Shown here: positions 15,227 to 23,447 of the stretch, piece after piece
How positions within the stretch are numbered: position 1 is the first letter of the stretch
Layout of the letters: each line of letters begins with the position of its first letter
Source: an uncultured Erysipelotrichaceae bacterium
GTDB lineage: Bacteria; Bacillota_I; Bacilli_A; Erysipelotrichales; Erysipelotrichaceae
DNA length: 33,370 nt
Assembly (NCBI GenBank): GCA_902786245.1
Contig: CADABS010000035.1
Location: forward strand, 1 to 33,370
Direction of reading: 5' to 3'
Made by a program: the position numbers and the translations under genes
The notes under the pieces: generated by a model
The model's input: the letters and a program-made list of their open reading frames with translations, nothing else
The model's database searches: none
What the model was told of the DNA's origin: nothing

Positions 15227-18200
15227 TATTCGGAACGGAGTGCTTCGACCGGATCCTTGCGGGCTGCCTTCTTGGAAGGAATGAATCCGCCGATCAGTGT
15301 GAGAATGACGCTGATGATGACCAGGATCACCGCACTTGAAGCCGGCAGGAACGCATTGACATTAGGGTTGTCCGAGACAGAATGTATGATCCTATTGATC
15401 GGTACAAGCAGTGCATAGGTGATGCCGATGCCCATCAGACCGGAGAGCAGACCGATGATGAATGTCTCCGCATTGAATACTTCCGAGATATTCCGCTTGG
15501 AAGCACCGATGGCTCTCAGAATACCGATTTCCTTGATTCTCTCCAGAACGGAAATATAGGTGATGATGCCGATCATGATCGAAGAAACGATCAGCGATAC
15601 GGCAACGAAGGCGATCAGTACATAGCTGATCGTATCGACGATATTGGTGACAGAGGACATCAGTGTACCGACCATATCGGTATAGGTGACGACCTTCTCA
15701 TCCATCTTCGCTTCGGTCATCATCGTGTTGTAGCGGTCGATGATGTTCAATATTTTCTCTTTTCCGTCAAAATCACGGGGATAGACGGAAATGACATAGG
15801 GTTCGCTGAGATCGGCATAGCCGAGTTTGGTCAGATTGGATGCATAGGAAGCGGTGTCAGAGGTCATCATCGATGCCAGCAGTTCGCGCAGTTCATCTTC
15901 GCTGAAACCGATCTGCACGGCATTTTTAAACGCATCCGCATCAAACCGGAAAGCACCCTGCATGGCATTGGCAATCGATGCCATCTGTGAAGACATGGCA
16001 GTAGCGATCGCCCCGGAAATCTGATCCATCATCTGGGATGCAGAGGACTGAATCGATGCGCTGAGCGTATCCGCATATCCGGCAAACGCCTTCGTGAAGC
16101 CGGCCGACAGCGCCGACATGATCTCATCCGTATTGACTGCTTTGCGGACACCGTCCATGACCATCGTCCGGACTTCTTCTTTTTCCATATATGTCTGCAC
16201 GGACCCGGTAAACTGCTCCGGATCAGGCAGTTCATTCGCCCGGGCATAGGCACAGTAGCCTTCATACAGCTTTGTGCTCAGCTTCTGCAGCTGCTCATCG
16301 CTGACGGTGAAATTCTGCAGCGACTCGATGACGGGATTGACATAGTTCTGTATTTTCTCCCGGGTTTCCGGCAGATTCAGATATTCCTGCAGATACTGGG
16401 CGGACGCATCGGGATCCGTCTTTTCATTTTCGGCAGCCCACTGGGCATAGCTGCTCATGATATCGGTGATGGCTGCGGTGAATGACTCTTCGTCAATGAC
16501 AATAATGTCGTTTTCATTGATGATATCCTGTACGGATGCTTCGAGGATCTGCCGTACTTCTTCTTCCGACATATACTTCTGCAGAGCCGGTCCGATCTTT
16601 GTGTAATCGGTAGCCGGATCTTCTTTGGCAAATTCCAGATACCCTTCCGCGACATCCTGAAACAGCTGTGCTGCCAGGGGCAGATCGACTTTCACATCGA
16701 CGTTTTTCATGATTTCGGCCAGGTCGATATTCTCCGGGACGGGGATCGAAAGATTCATTGCCGAGGGATCGATGGCACCGGAGAGATCGAAGCCGGAGAA
16801 GTCGATATTCAGGGCACTGCCGTCAAAGGAGAAGGCATTGGCCATGGCATCCGTATCGATCGTAAACATCTTTGACATGTCAAAGCCCGAAGACTCTCTG
16901 TCATCAAACGATTTGCCGGTGAAGACATTGATTTCCTTATTGTTCAGCTGCGACTGCACGATCGCGCTTTCATTGGCGGCAGCAGCGGCGTGTCCGATCA
17001 GTCCGGGCGGATAGCAGATGCCCATGGAAAGCATCGCGGCGGAATCGTCGTCTTTGGGCTGCACGACGCCGACGATCTTCAGATCTTCGCCGTTTTCGAC
17101 GATCTGCCGGACATAGGCGGTATCTTCGCTCTTGTCCTTCCAGACTTTGTATTCTTCATCATACTGATAGAAATCCGCATAATTGACCAGTTTGAACGAT
17201 ACATCCAGGAATGCCGAATAATCCAGCAGAAGCGGACTGTCCGTCACCGCTGTCGTTTCATTTTCGGCAAAGTTCCGGATCATCTTCTCCAGTTCCGCCG
17301 GATCGCGGAATCCCATGGAATACATCGCAAAGTCGGTGACTCTTCCCATCGGGGACAGAACCAGCACGCATTCGTGATCGTTTTCCGGCCAGCGTCCGGC
17401 CTTGATATCATACTGATGGATATAGAGATCCTCTTCTTCCGGCATGGCATGGAAGATATCCGTGCTCATCATCGCCGTCATCATCGGATTGGCGGTCGAA
17501 CCCTGGTTCATGCCGAGCGAGGCAAACGATACATCGGGATTGACCTGGCGTACGGTATCACCGTAGATCTGATAGATCAGCGGAGAAAGATTATAGGAAT
17601 ATTCAATTGCCTTGGCATAGTCATAGACACCGCTGTCCGGGCTTTCCAGATATTCGCGCAGGGATTTCAGATCGTTCTTGGAGATCCGTGAGAACATTCT
17701 TGAAATCGTCTGGCGTTCCTTGACCTTGCCTTCTTCATCTTCCGGATCGGTTTCGGGCTGTTCGACCATGGCCGAAAAATCAAACGAACTCTGCAGCACC
17801 TGCACCGGATATTCCGAGAGCGTATCTTCTTCAATGTTCTTGATGTACTGGTTGACGCCGGTGGACAGCGAAAGGATCAGGGCAATGCCGATGATGCCGA
17901 TCGAGCCGGCAAAGGATACCAGGACCGTTCTGGCCATCTTGGTGCGCAGATTGTTGAAGCTCAGCTGCAGCGCTGTCAGAAAAGACATGGACGAGCGGCC
18001 GAGATTCTTCGAATCCAGTTCCTGTTCTTCATTGACAATATACGGATCGGTATCGGAAATGATCTTTCCGTCTTTGAGCCGGACGATCCTTGTCGCATAG
18101 TCTTCCGCCAGTTCCGGGTTATGGGTGACCATGACGACGAGTCGGTCGCTGGCGACTTCCTTGAGCAGGTCCATGACCTGGATCGATGTTTCCGTATCCA

Positions 18201-18714
18201 GGGCACCGGTCGGCTCATCGGCCAGCAGGATATCTGGGTCATTGACCAGAGCTCTGGCAATGGCGACTCTCTGCATCTGGCCGCCGGAGAGCTGGTTCGG
18301 TTTCTTGTGCACCTGATTGCCCAGCCCGACTTTCTCCAGTGCTTCTTTTGCCCGCCGGGTGCGCTCGCTTCCGGAGATGCCGGAGATGGTCAGCGCCAGC
18401 TCGACATTGGAAAGGATCGTCTGGTGGGGAATCAGGTTATAGCTCTGGAATACAAAGCCGATCGTATGGTTGCGGTAGCTGTCCCAGTCCCGGTCTTTAT
18501 AGTTCTTCGTGGAAGTGGCATTGATGATCAGATCGCCGCTGTCATAGCGGTCCAGACCGCCGATGATATTCAGCATCGTCGTCTTGCCCGATCCGCTCGG
18601 ACCCAGGATCGCAACGAATTCGTTATCGCGCAGAGAAAGTGAAACATGATCCAGTGCGGTCTGTTTCAGTTCCCCCGTTACATAGGTTTTGCATATATCT
18701 TTTAACTGCAGCAT
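15226..18714 (-). CDS. Fused ABC ATPase / FtsX-MacB-type permease with large extracytoplasmic insert
   Basis: 1162 residues. The N-terminal ATPase domain has GPSGSGKTT (~39), LSGGQMQRVAIARAL (~143) and ILLADEPTGALD (~163), typical of the MacB/LolD group. A membrane span (~258-280, GSIGIIGIALILSLSTG) is followed by ~700 residues expected outside the cell. The C-terminal FtsX region has three spans, ending GGFIPSKKAARKDPVEALRSE. Such proteins act by mechanotransmission rather than classical transport. The outer region has three related helical units of ~55-60 residues (~680-735, ~748-805, ~813-868), each with a Y-x-x-(F/W/Y)-A start and an (E)EVR-like end. It is probably transcribed alone, from 18739-18767. 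Confidence 0.93.
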   Translation of the reverse strand: MLQLKDICKTYVTGELKQTALDHVSLSLRDNEFVAILGPSGSGKTTMLNIIGGLDRYDSGDLIINATSTKNYKDRDWDSYRNHTIGFVFQSYNLIPHQTILSNVELALTISGISGSERTRRAKEALEKVGLGNQVHKKPNQLSGGQMQRVAIARALVNDPDILLADEPTGALDTETSIQVMDLLKEVASDRLVVMVTHNPELAEDYATRIVRLKDGKIISDTDPYIVNEEQELDSKNLGRSSMSFLTALQLSFNNLRTKMARTVLVSFAGSIGIIGIALILSLSTGVNQYIKNIEEDTLSEYPVQVLQSSFDFSAMVEQPETDPEDEEGKVKERQTISRMFSRISKNDLKSLREYLESPDSGVYDYAKAIEYSYNLSPLIYQIYGDTVRQVNPDVSFASLGMNQGSTANPMMTAMMSTDIFHAMPEEEDLYIHQYDIKAGRWPENDHECVLVLSPMGRVTDFAMYSMGFRDPAELEKMIRNFAENETTAVTDSPLLLDYSAFLDVSFKLVNYADFYQYDEEYKVWKDKSEDTAYVRQIVENGEDLKIVGVVQPKDDDSAAMLSMGICYPPGLIGHAAAAANESAIVQSQLNNKEINVFTGKSFDDRESSGFDMSKMFTIDTDAMANAFSFDGSALNIDFSGFDLSGAIDPSAMNLSIPVPENIDLAEIMKNVDVKVDLPLAAQLFQDVAEGYLEFAKEDPATDYTKIGPALQKYMSEEEVRQILEASVQDIINENDIIVIDEESFTAAITDIMSSYAQWAAENEKTDPDASAQYLQEYLNLPETREKIQNYVNPVIESLQNFTVSDEQLQKLSTKLYEGYCAYARANELPDPEQFTGSVQTYMEKEEVRTMVMDGVRKAVNTDEIMSALSAGFTKAFAGYADTLSASIQSSASQMMDQISGAIATAMSSQMASIANAMQGAFRFDADAFKNAVQIGFSEDELRELLASMMTSDTASYASNLTKLGYADLSEPYVISVYPRDFDGKEKILNIIDRYNTMMTEAKMDEKVVTYTDMVGTLMSSVTNIVDTISYVLIAFVAVSLIVSSIMIGIITYISVLERIKEIGILRAIGASKRNISEVFNAETFIIGLLSGLMGIGITYALLVPINRIIHSVSDNPNVNAFLPASSAVILVIISVILTLIGGFIPSKKAARKDPVEALRSE

Positions 18715-18738
18715 AGTACCTTCTTCTTTAACAGGACT

Positions 18739-18767
18739 ATTTTAAACGCGGGCACGGCAAACGTCCA
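18739..18767 (-). promoter_or_regulatory. Predicted promoter of the large ABC gene
   Basis: TGGACG (18762-18767), 17 bp and TAAAAT (18739-18744) on the minus strand, 25 bases before the ATG. A perfect CAGCA-A-TGCTG palindrome starts just upstream of the -35 and may be an operator. Confidence 0.5.
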
Positions 18768-18806
18768 CAGCAATGCTGCGGCGGACTGAGGTTTCGTGAT
18801 ATTGAT

Positions 18807-18834
18807 TTGAAATTGTACAGACTGCAGGTATGAT
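18807..18834 (+). promoter_or_regulatory. Predicted promoter of the MgtC-like pair
   Basis: TTGAAA (18807-18812), 16 bp and TATGAT (18829-18834), about 34 bases before the ATG at 18868. It diverges from the ABC-gene promoter. Confidence 0.6.
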
Positions 18835-18867
18835 AATGATGACAAGATTCACAGAGCAGAGGTTTCC

Positions 18868-19590
18868 ATGAAAAATGCACTGACAGAATTCACGTTCCTT
18901 TCCGTCTGCGCAAGACTGGTGCTGGCAGTATGTGCCGGCGGTCTGATCGGCTATGGCCGGACCAGAAAATCGCGTACGACCGGACTGCGGACGTTTTCCC
19001 TGACTGCCCTCGGTGCGGCATTGTCCGTACTGATTGCGGCTTATGAATATGAAATGATGCTGGGGGACTGGGCCCTGATCGTTGCACAGGCCGGTCTGAA
19101 ATTTGACGCTTCCCGGTTTGCGGCAGCGGTCATCGGCGGCATCGGCTTTCTTGCGGCGGGATCGATCATTGCCATGCCTCACCAGCAGGTCGAAGGCCTG
19201 ACCACGGCGACCGGACTGTTTGCCAGCGTATGCATGGGCATCGCTGCCGGTGCAGGTTTCTACTGGGCGGTGCTGCTGTCCATATTCCTGATCATTCTGG
19301 CACTGGAAGTCATGCAGCCGCTGGAGAGAAAAATACAGCGGCGGCTGCGGAACATCACCTTCGCAGTCGAATTCGAATCGATCGAGAATATCGATGACAT
19401 CTCCGCCGTCATCCGGGATCTGTCTGCGGTCATTCAGGATATCGATATTGAAAGAACAAACCCGGAAGGAGATAAAAATCCTTCTGCCGTCTTCAGGGTA
19501 AGGATGGCCAAAAAGCATCTGTCGCATACGGCCATGCTTTCCTCTATTGCCGAACAGACCTATGTCTATTCCATTGAAGAAATCGTATAG
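18868..19590 (+). CDS. MgtC/SapB-family membrane protein, divergent copy
   Basis: 240 residues: a four-to-five-span N-terminal membrane domain and a soluble ~75-residue C-terminal domain. Family landmarks are present but altered. Where its partner has GFERTYRNKPAGFRTH, this copy has GYGRTRKSRTTGLRTF, losing the Glu, and its second motif reads GFLAAGSIIAMPHQQVEGLTTA. MgtC proteins modulate cation/ATP homeostasis and virulence in other bacteria; transport itself is unproven. GAGG precedes the ATG. It is followed 14 bases later by a second, more canonical MgtC copy, so the two are co-expressed and may pair. Confidence 0.88.
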   Translation: MKNALTEFTFLSVCARLVLAVCAGGLIGYGRTRKSRTTGLRTFSLTALGAALSVLIAAYEYEMMLGDWALIVAQAGLKFDASRFAAAVIGGIGFLAAGSIIAMPHQQVEGLTTATGLFASVCMGIAAGAGFYWAVLLSIFLIILALEVMQPLERKIQRRLRNITFAVEFESIENIDDISAVIRDLSAVIQDIDIERTNPEGDKNPSAVFRVRMAKKHLSHTAMLSSIAEQTYVYSIEEIV

Positions 19591-19604
19591 GAGAACCCAA
19601 GGCT

Positions 19605-20294
19605 ATGTTACCGATATTTAATTCACTGCGTGACCTGAGTGTCCTTTCCACTGCCGCACGGCTGCTGCTGGCCTTTGCAATCGGTGCGATTGTCGGCTTT
19701 GAGAGAACCTACCGCAACAAACCGGCCGGATTCCGGACGCATATTCTTGTATGCCTTGGCGCTGCGATTTCCGCACTGACCGGTCAGTATCTCTATCTCT
19801 CTGCCGGGCTGCCGGCAGACATGTCGCGTATCCCGGCCGGGGTCGTGACCGGACTGGGTTTCATCGGTGCCGGCACGATCATCATCACAGACAAGAAAAA
19901 AGTCAAAGGCCTGACTACCGCTGCCGGCATGTGGACGACCGGCATGATCGGACTGGCTGCCGGTTCCGGCTTCTATGAAGGCGCGATCCTGAGTCTGATC
20001 CTGCTGCTAACCGTTGAAACCGTGTTCAACCGGATCCGCGAAAGCATTCAGTATGACCCGGTATTCCGGCTGGCAGTCAGTTATTACAGCAAAACCGATC
20101 TGGACCAGGTCCTGCATTACTGCAGAGACTGCGATGTAACCCTCTCCAATCTGAAGATCACCGGCACAAATGCCGGCAGTGCACCGGTATATGCAGCGGT
20201 GCTGCTGCTCCGTTCCGATCCCGGACTCGACCGGGTCGCACTGATCCGCACCATCTGCGGTATGGACGGCATCATCTCAGCTGAAGAACTCTGA
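19605..20294 (+). CDS. MgtC/SapB-family membrane protein, canonical copy
   Basis: 229 residues with the usual signature: GAIVGFERTYRNKPAGFRTH (~25-44), LVCLGAA, then GFIGAGTIIITDKKKVKGLTTAAGMW (~85-110) and GLAAGSGFYEGA. A soluble C-terminal domain of about 75 residues ends the protein. It lies 14 bases after the first MgtC-like gene, with GGAGA upstream of the ATG, and is followed by a bidirectional terminator. No magnesium riboswitch was recognisable in the leader. It is expected in the cytoplasmic membrane. Confidence 0.92.
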   Translation: MLPIFNSLRDLSVLSTAARLLLAFAIGAIVGFERTYRNKPAGFRTHILVCLGAAISALTGQYLYLSAGLPADMSRIPAGVVTGLGFIGAGTIIITDKKKVKGLTTAAGMWTTGMIGLAAGSGFYEGAILSLILLLTVETVFNRIRESIQYDPVFRLAVSYYSKTDLDQVLHYCRDCDVTLSNLKITGTNAGSAPVYAAVLLLRSDPGLDRVALIRTICGMDGIISAEEL

Positions 20295-20301
20295 AAAATA
20301 C

Positions 20302-20328
20302 GAAAGCACGGTCAGTTTCCGTGCTTTT
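20302..20328. terminator. Bidirectional terminator between mgtC-like genes and tyrA
   Basis: A GAAAGCACGG / CCGTGCTTTTTC stem with a 7-base loop between two converging genes; T-run on the plus strand and an A-tract on the other side serving the minus strand. Confidence 0.85.
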
Positions 20329-21177
20329 TCATTTCTCAAACATTCTTCTGCGCCGGGTCGATCCGCGCAGTTTTTCTTTCATGCCTTCTTCATCTTCCGT
20401 TTCAAGCAGTGCCCGGAAGGACTGCATCTCTGCGGTAAACGCATCGATTTCACTGAGCAGATAGTCTTTGTTCATCAGGAACAGTTCCGGCCAGAGATCT
20501 TCATTGATCACCGCGATCCGGGTAAGATCCCGGAAGGAATCGCCGGAGTATTCCGCCAGATACTCTGTATCCCGGCTGTTCATCAGACAGACCGCAATGA
20601 CATGGGTCAGCTGCGACAGGAAACCGATCATCTCATCATGTTTTTCTGCGCTCAGGCGGGTGACGGTGCCGAAGCCGAGGATCTTTGCCAGCTGTTCCAT
20701 GGCGCTGATCGCATCTCCGGTATTCTTTTCAGCCGGAACGATGATGAAATTGGCATTTCTGAAGCGTTCCGGATCGGAATAGCGGATGCCCCTGAATTCC
20801 CTTCCTGCCATCGGATGGCAGGCAATGAATTCAATGTCCTCATCCAGCAACGCATTGACCTGTTCAATGATCATCCGCTTGACGCCGGTGACATCGGTCA
20901 GAAGACATCCTTTTTTCAGAACATGTCCGTATGTACGGATCCACTGAATGAATGCATGGGGATACAGACAGCTGATCACGATATCGCAGTCTGCGATCAG
21001 CCGCGGATCAGCGGATCCTTCACTGATCCATCCGTTTTCCTCTGCGATGGCAAGCGTTTCCGCATTGATATCAATGCCTTTGACGGTATACCCGGCACTG
21101 CTCAGTGCTCTCACATAGCTTCCGCCGAGCACACCGAGACCGATGACGCCGAATACGGTATCCTTACTGATATTCAT
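20329..21177 (-). CDS. tyrA: Prephenate dehydrogenase (tyrosine branch)
   Basis: 282 residues from the ATG at 21177 (MNISKDT), which has AGGCGG seven bases upstream; an in-frame GTG three codons earlier is possible. The NAD-binding motif GVIGLGVLGGS, IDIN, DVTGVKR and CHPMAGREFRG identify the family, which converts prephenate to 4-hydroxyphenylpyruvate. The start lies 14 bases inside the 3' end of aroA. It is the last gene of the aromatic operon. The C-terminal ACT domain found in many Firmicute TyrA proteins is absent, so direct tyrosine inhibition through such a domain is not expected; control may lie in the operon attenuator. Confidence 0.92.
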   Translation of the reverse strand: MNISKDTVFGVIGLGVLGGSYVRALSSAGYTVKGIDINAETLAIAEENGWISEGSADPRLIADCDIVISCLYPHAFIQWIRTYGHVLKKGCLLTDVTGVKRMIIEQVNALLDEDIEFIACHPMAGREFRGIRYSDPERFRNANFIIVPAEKNTGDAISAMEQLAKILGFGTVTRLSAEKHDEMIGFLSQLTHVIAVCLMNSRDTEYLAEYSGDSFRDLTRIAVINEDLWPELFLMNKDYLLSEIDAFTAEMQSFRALLETEDEEGMKEKLRGSTRRRRMFEK

Positions 21178-22429
21178 CTGCTTCACCGCCTGCTTTACGG
21201 AAATCTTCGAAAAAGGAAGGATAGCTTTTGTTTACTGCTTCCGCACCGCTGATCCGTACCGGTCCGTCCGCAATGGCAGACAGTACGGAAAGTGCCATGA
21301 CGATCCGGTGGTCGCCATGTCCATCCAGTACCGTATTTCCCCGAATGGCTGTTTTCCCATGGACGCGGACAGTATCTTCCGAAGAAGAGATGATACATCC
21401 GAGCTTCCGCAGTTCTGTTTCCATCGCTGCGATCCGGTCGCTTTCTTTCAGGCGCAGCCTTCCGGCATGCAGGAATACGGTTTCCCCTTCCGCCTGGCTT
21501 GCCAGCGCAAACAGGACAGGACCGAGATCCGGGCAGTCGCCAAGATCAATCTCTGTCCCATGCAGATGCCCCGGCAGAAACCGGTATCCGGATTCCGTTT
21601 CTTCATATGCACAGCCCATATCACGCAGGATGCGCAGAATAACATGATCGCCCTGCCGGCTGTCATGGCGCATGTTGTCCGCCTGCAGTTCTCTGCCGCT
21701 GATGGCACTGAGCACGGCGAAAAACGCCGCCTGTGAATCATCGCCTTCCGCTTTCATTTCAAACGGTCTGTATTTCTGTTTGCCGGGAATCAGGAAGCCG
21801 TCTGCGGTTTCCGTGATGCATATGCCGGCATGGCTGAGAACATCCGCAGTCAGACGGACATAGGACGCTGACGCAAAAGGCGGACGGATGATGATCCGGC
21901 TGTCTTCATGTACCAGAGGAAGCGCAAACAGCAGACCGCTGATGAACTGGGAAGAGATGTTTCCGTCGATTTCAAATGTTCCTCCCCGCAGCGGTCCCTG
22001 TACGGTCAGGGTATCGTTTTTCCGCTCAAACAGAAGCGCCTGGCGGCTGAATATTTCTTCATAGATCTGCAGCGGACGTTCCATCAGTCTGCCCCGTCCC
22101 GTAAATACCGTTTTCTGATCTGACAGTGCAGAAACCGGAATCAGAAAGCGCAGCGTACTGGCGGATTCCCCGCAGCAGATCGCTGTGCCGTCCGGTCTGA
22201 TCATTCCGCCGGTGACAGTCAGAACATCGCCATTGCACTCAACCGCTGCACCGAGTCTGCACAGAGCCTCTGCGGTCGCCTGAATATCGTCATTCATGTC
22301 AATGCCGTGCAGAACGCTTGTCCCTTCCGCCAGCGCCGCCCCGATCAGCATCCGGTGGCTGATGGATTTGCTGGATGGTATTGTGACAGGCGCCTTCTGC
22401 GGATGCATTCCGCCTATGATGACGTCCAT
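21164..22429 (-). CDS. aroA: 3-Phosphoshikimate 1-carboxyvinyltransferase (EPSP synthase)
   Basis: 421 residues, the usual length. Hallmarks include SKSISHRMLIGAAL near the N-terminus, CCGESASTLRFLIP (~85-98), LKESDRI, DGHGDHRIVMAL and NKSYPSFFEDF. It joins PEP to shikimate 3-phosphate, the sixth step of the shikimate pathway. The residue aligned with E. coli Gly96 is Ala (residue 90), and the following Pro101 position is Phe, as judged by aligning on the Arg of this motif. The Gly-to-Ala change is known to reduce glyphosate sensitivity. The ATG is one base from the DAHP synthase stop, and its end overlaps tyrA. Confidence 0.95.
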   Translation of the reverse strand: MDVIIGGMHPQKAPVTIPSSKSISHRMLIGAALAEGTSVLHGIDMNDDIQATAEALCRLGAAVECNGDVLTVTGGMIRPDGTAICCGESASTLRFLIPVSALSDQKTVFTGRGRLMERPLQIYEEIFSRQALLFERKNDTLTVQGPLRGGTFEIDGNISSQFISGLLFALPLVHEDSRIIIRPPFASASYVRLTADVLSHAGICITETADGFLIPGKQKYRPFEMKAEGDDSQAAFFAVLSAISGRELQADNMRHDSRQGDHVILRILRDMGCAYEETESGYRFLPGHLHGTEIDLGDCPDLGPVLFALASQAEGETVFLHAGRLRLKESDRIAAMETELRKLGCIISSSEDTVRVHGKTAIRGNTVLDGHGDHRIVMALSVLSAIADGPVRISGAEAVNKSYPSFFEDFRKAGGEADEYQ

Positions 22430-22430
22430 G

Positions 22431-23447
22431 CTACATATCCCTTCCGATGGCAGCTGCTACCTTGCGGCATCTGCGGATCAGTTCCTGGAAATTCTCCGGT
22501 TTCAGGGACTGGGCACCGTCTGACCAGGCTGAAGACGGATGGTCATGCACTTCAATGATCAGACCGTCTGCCCCGGCCGCAATGGCTGCCAGGGATATCG
22601 GCTCGATCAGTTTCCAGTCGCCGGTCGCATGGGAAGGATCGATAATGACCGGCAGATGGGTGCGCTCCTTGAGAATCGGGATGACCGAAAGATCCATCGT
22701 ATTGCGGGTATAGGTTTCAAAGGTACGGATGCCCCGTTCACAGAAAATGACATTGGGATTGCCGGAAGAAAGAATATACTCGGCCGACATGATCCAGTCT
22801 TCAATGGTCGCGCTCATGCCCCGCTTCAGCAGCACCGGCTTTTTCACATGGCCGACTGCCTTGAGCAGATCGAAGTTCTGCATGTTGCGGGCTCCGATCT
22901 GGATCAGATCGACATTTGCGGCAAATTCATCCAGTTTATCTGCGCTCATCAGTTCGCTGACAACAGGGAGTCCGGTCCTGTCTCTTGCTTCGCACAGATC
23001 CATGATGCCTTCATAGCCGAGTCCCTGGAAGGAATACGGAGAAGTTCTGGGCTTGTAGGCGCCGCCTCTGAGCATATCCGCACCGCATTCGCTGACTTCC
23101 TGGGCGATCCGGCAGATCTGCTCTCTGCCTTCGACGGAGCAGGGCCCGCCTATGACGACGATCTTTTCCTTTCCGCCGACTTTGACACCGGCGACATCGA
23201 CGACCGTATCCTCGGGATGGAACATCCTGTTTGCCAGTTTATAGGGGGCAGAGACACGCTGTACATTCTCAACCCACATATTGGCAAGAATATCTCTTTC
23301 ATAGATATGGGCGGTATCGCCGACCAGACCGAAGACATTGAAGTCCTTGCCTTCGATCAGACTGACCTGCAGTCCTTTTTCTTCGAATGAATCATGCAGT
23401 TTTCTGATTTCTTCCGCCGGAGCGTTTTTCTTCAGGGTGATTATCAT
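22431..23447 (-). CDS. aroF: 3-Deoxy-7-phosphoheptulonate (DAHP) synthase, type I beta
   Basis: 338 residues. The first ~75 residues form a small ferredoxin-like regulatory domain (MIITLKKNAPAEEI...DFNVFGLVGD). The TIM-barrel enzyme follows with IGGPCSVEG, RGGAYKPRTSPYSFQG, KRGMSATIEDW, CERGIRTFE and DPSHATGDW. This is the Thermotoga-like arrangement, where the N-terminal domain mediates Tyr/Phe inhibition, and not the chorismate-mutase fusion of Bacillus. It condenses PEP and erythrose 4-phosphate, the committed step. Its ATG overlaps the aroE-aroK stop (ATGA). The gene symbol is by convention only. Confidence 0.95.
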   Translation of the reverse strand: MIITLKKNAPAEEIRKLHDSFEEKGLQVSLIEGKDFNVFGLVGDTAHIYERDILANMWVENVQRVSAPYKLANRMFHPEDTVVDVAGVKVGGKEKIVVIGGPCSVEGREQICRIAQEVSECGADMLRGGAYKPRTSPYSFQGLGYEGIMDLCEARDRTGLPVVSELMSADKLDEFAANVDLIQIGARNMQNFDLLKAVGHVKKPVLLKRGMSATIEDWIMSAEYILSSGNPNVIFCERGIRTFETYTRNTMDLSVIPILKERTHLPVIIDPSHATGDWKLIEPISLAAIAAGADGLIIEVHDHPSSAWSDGAQSLKPENFQELIRRCRKVAAAIGRDM

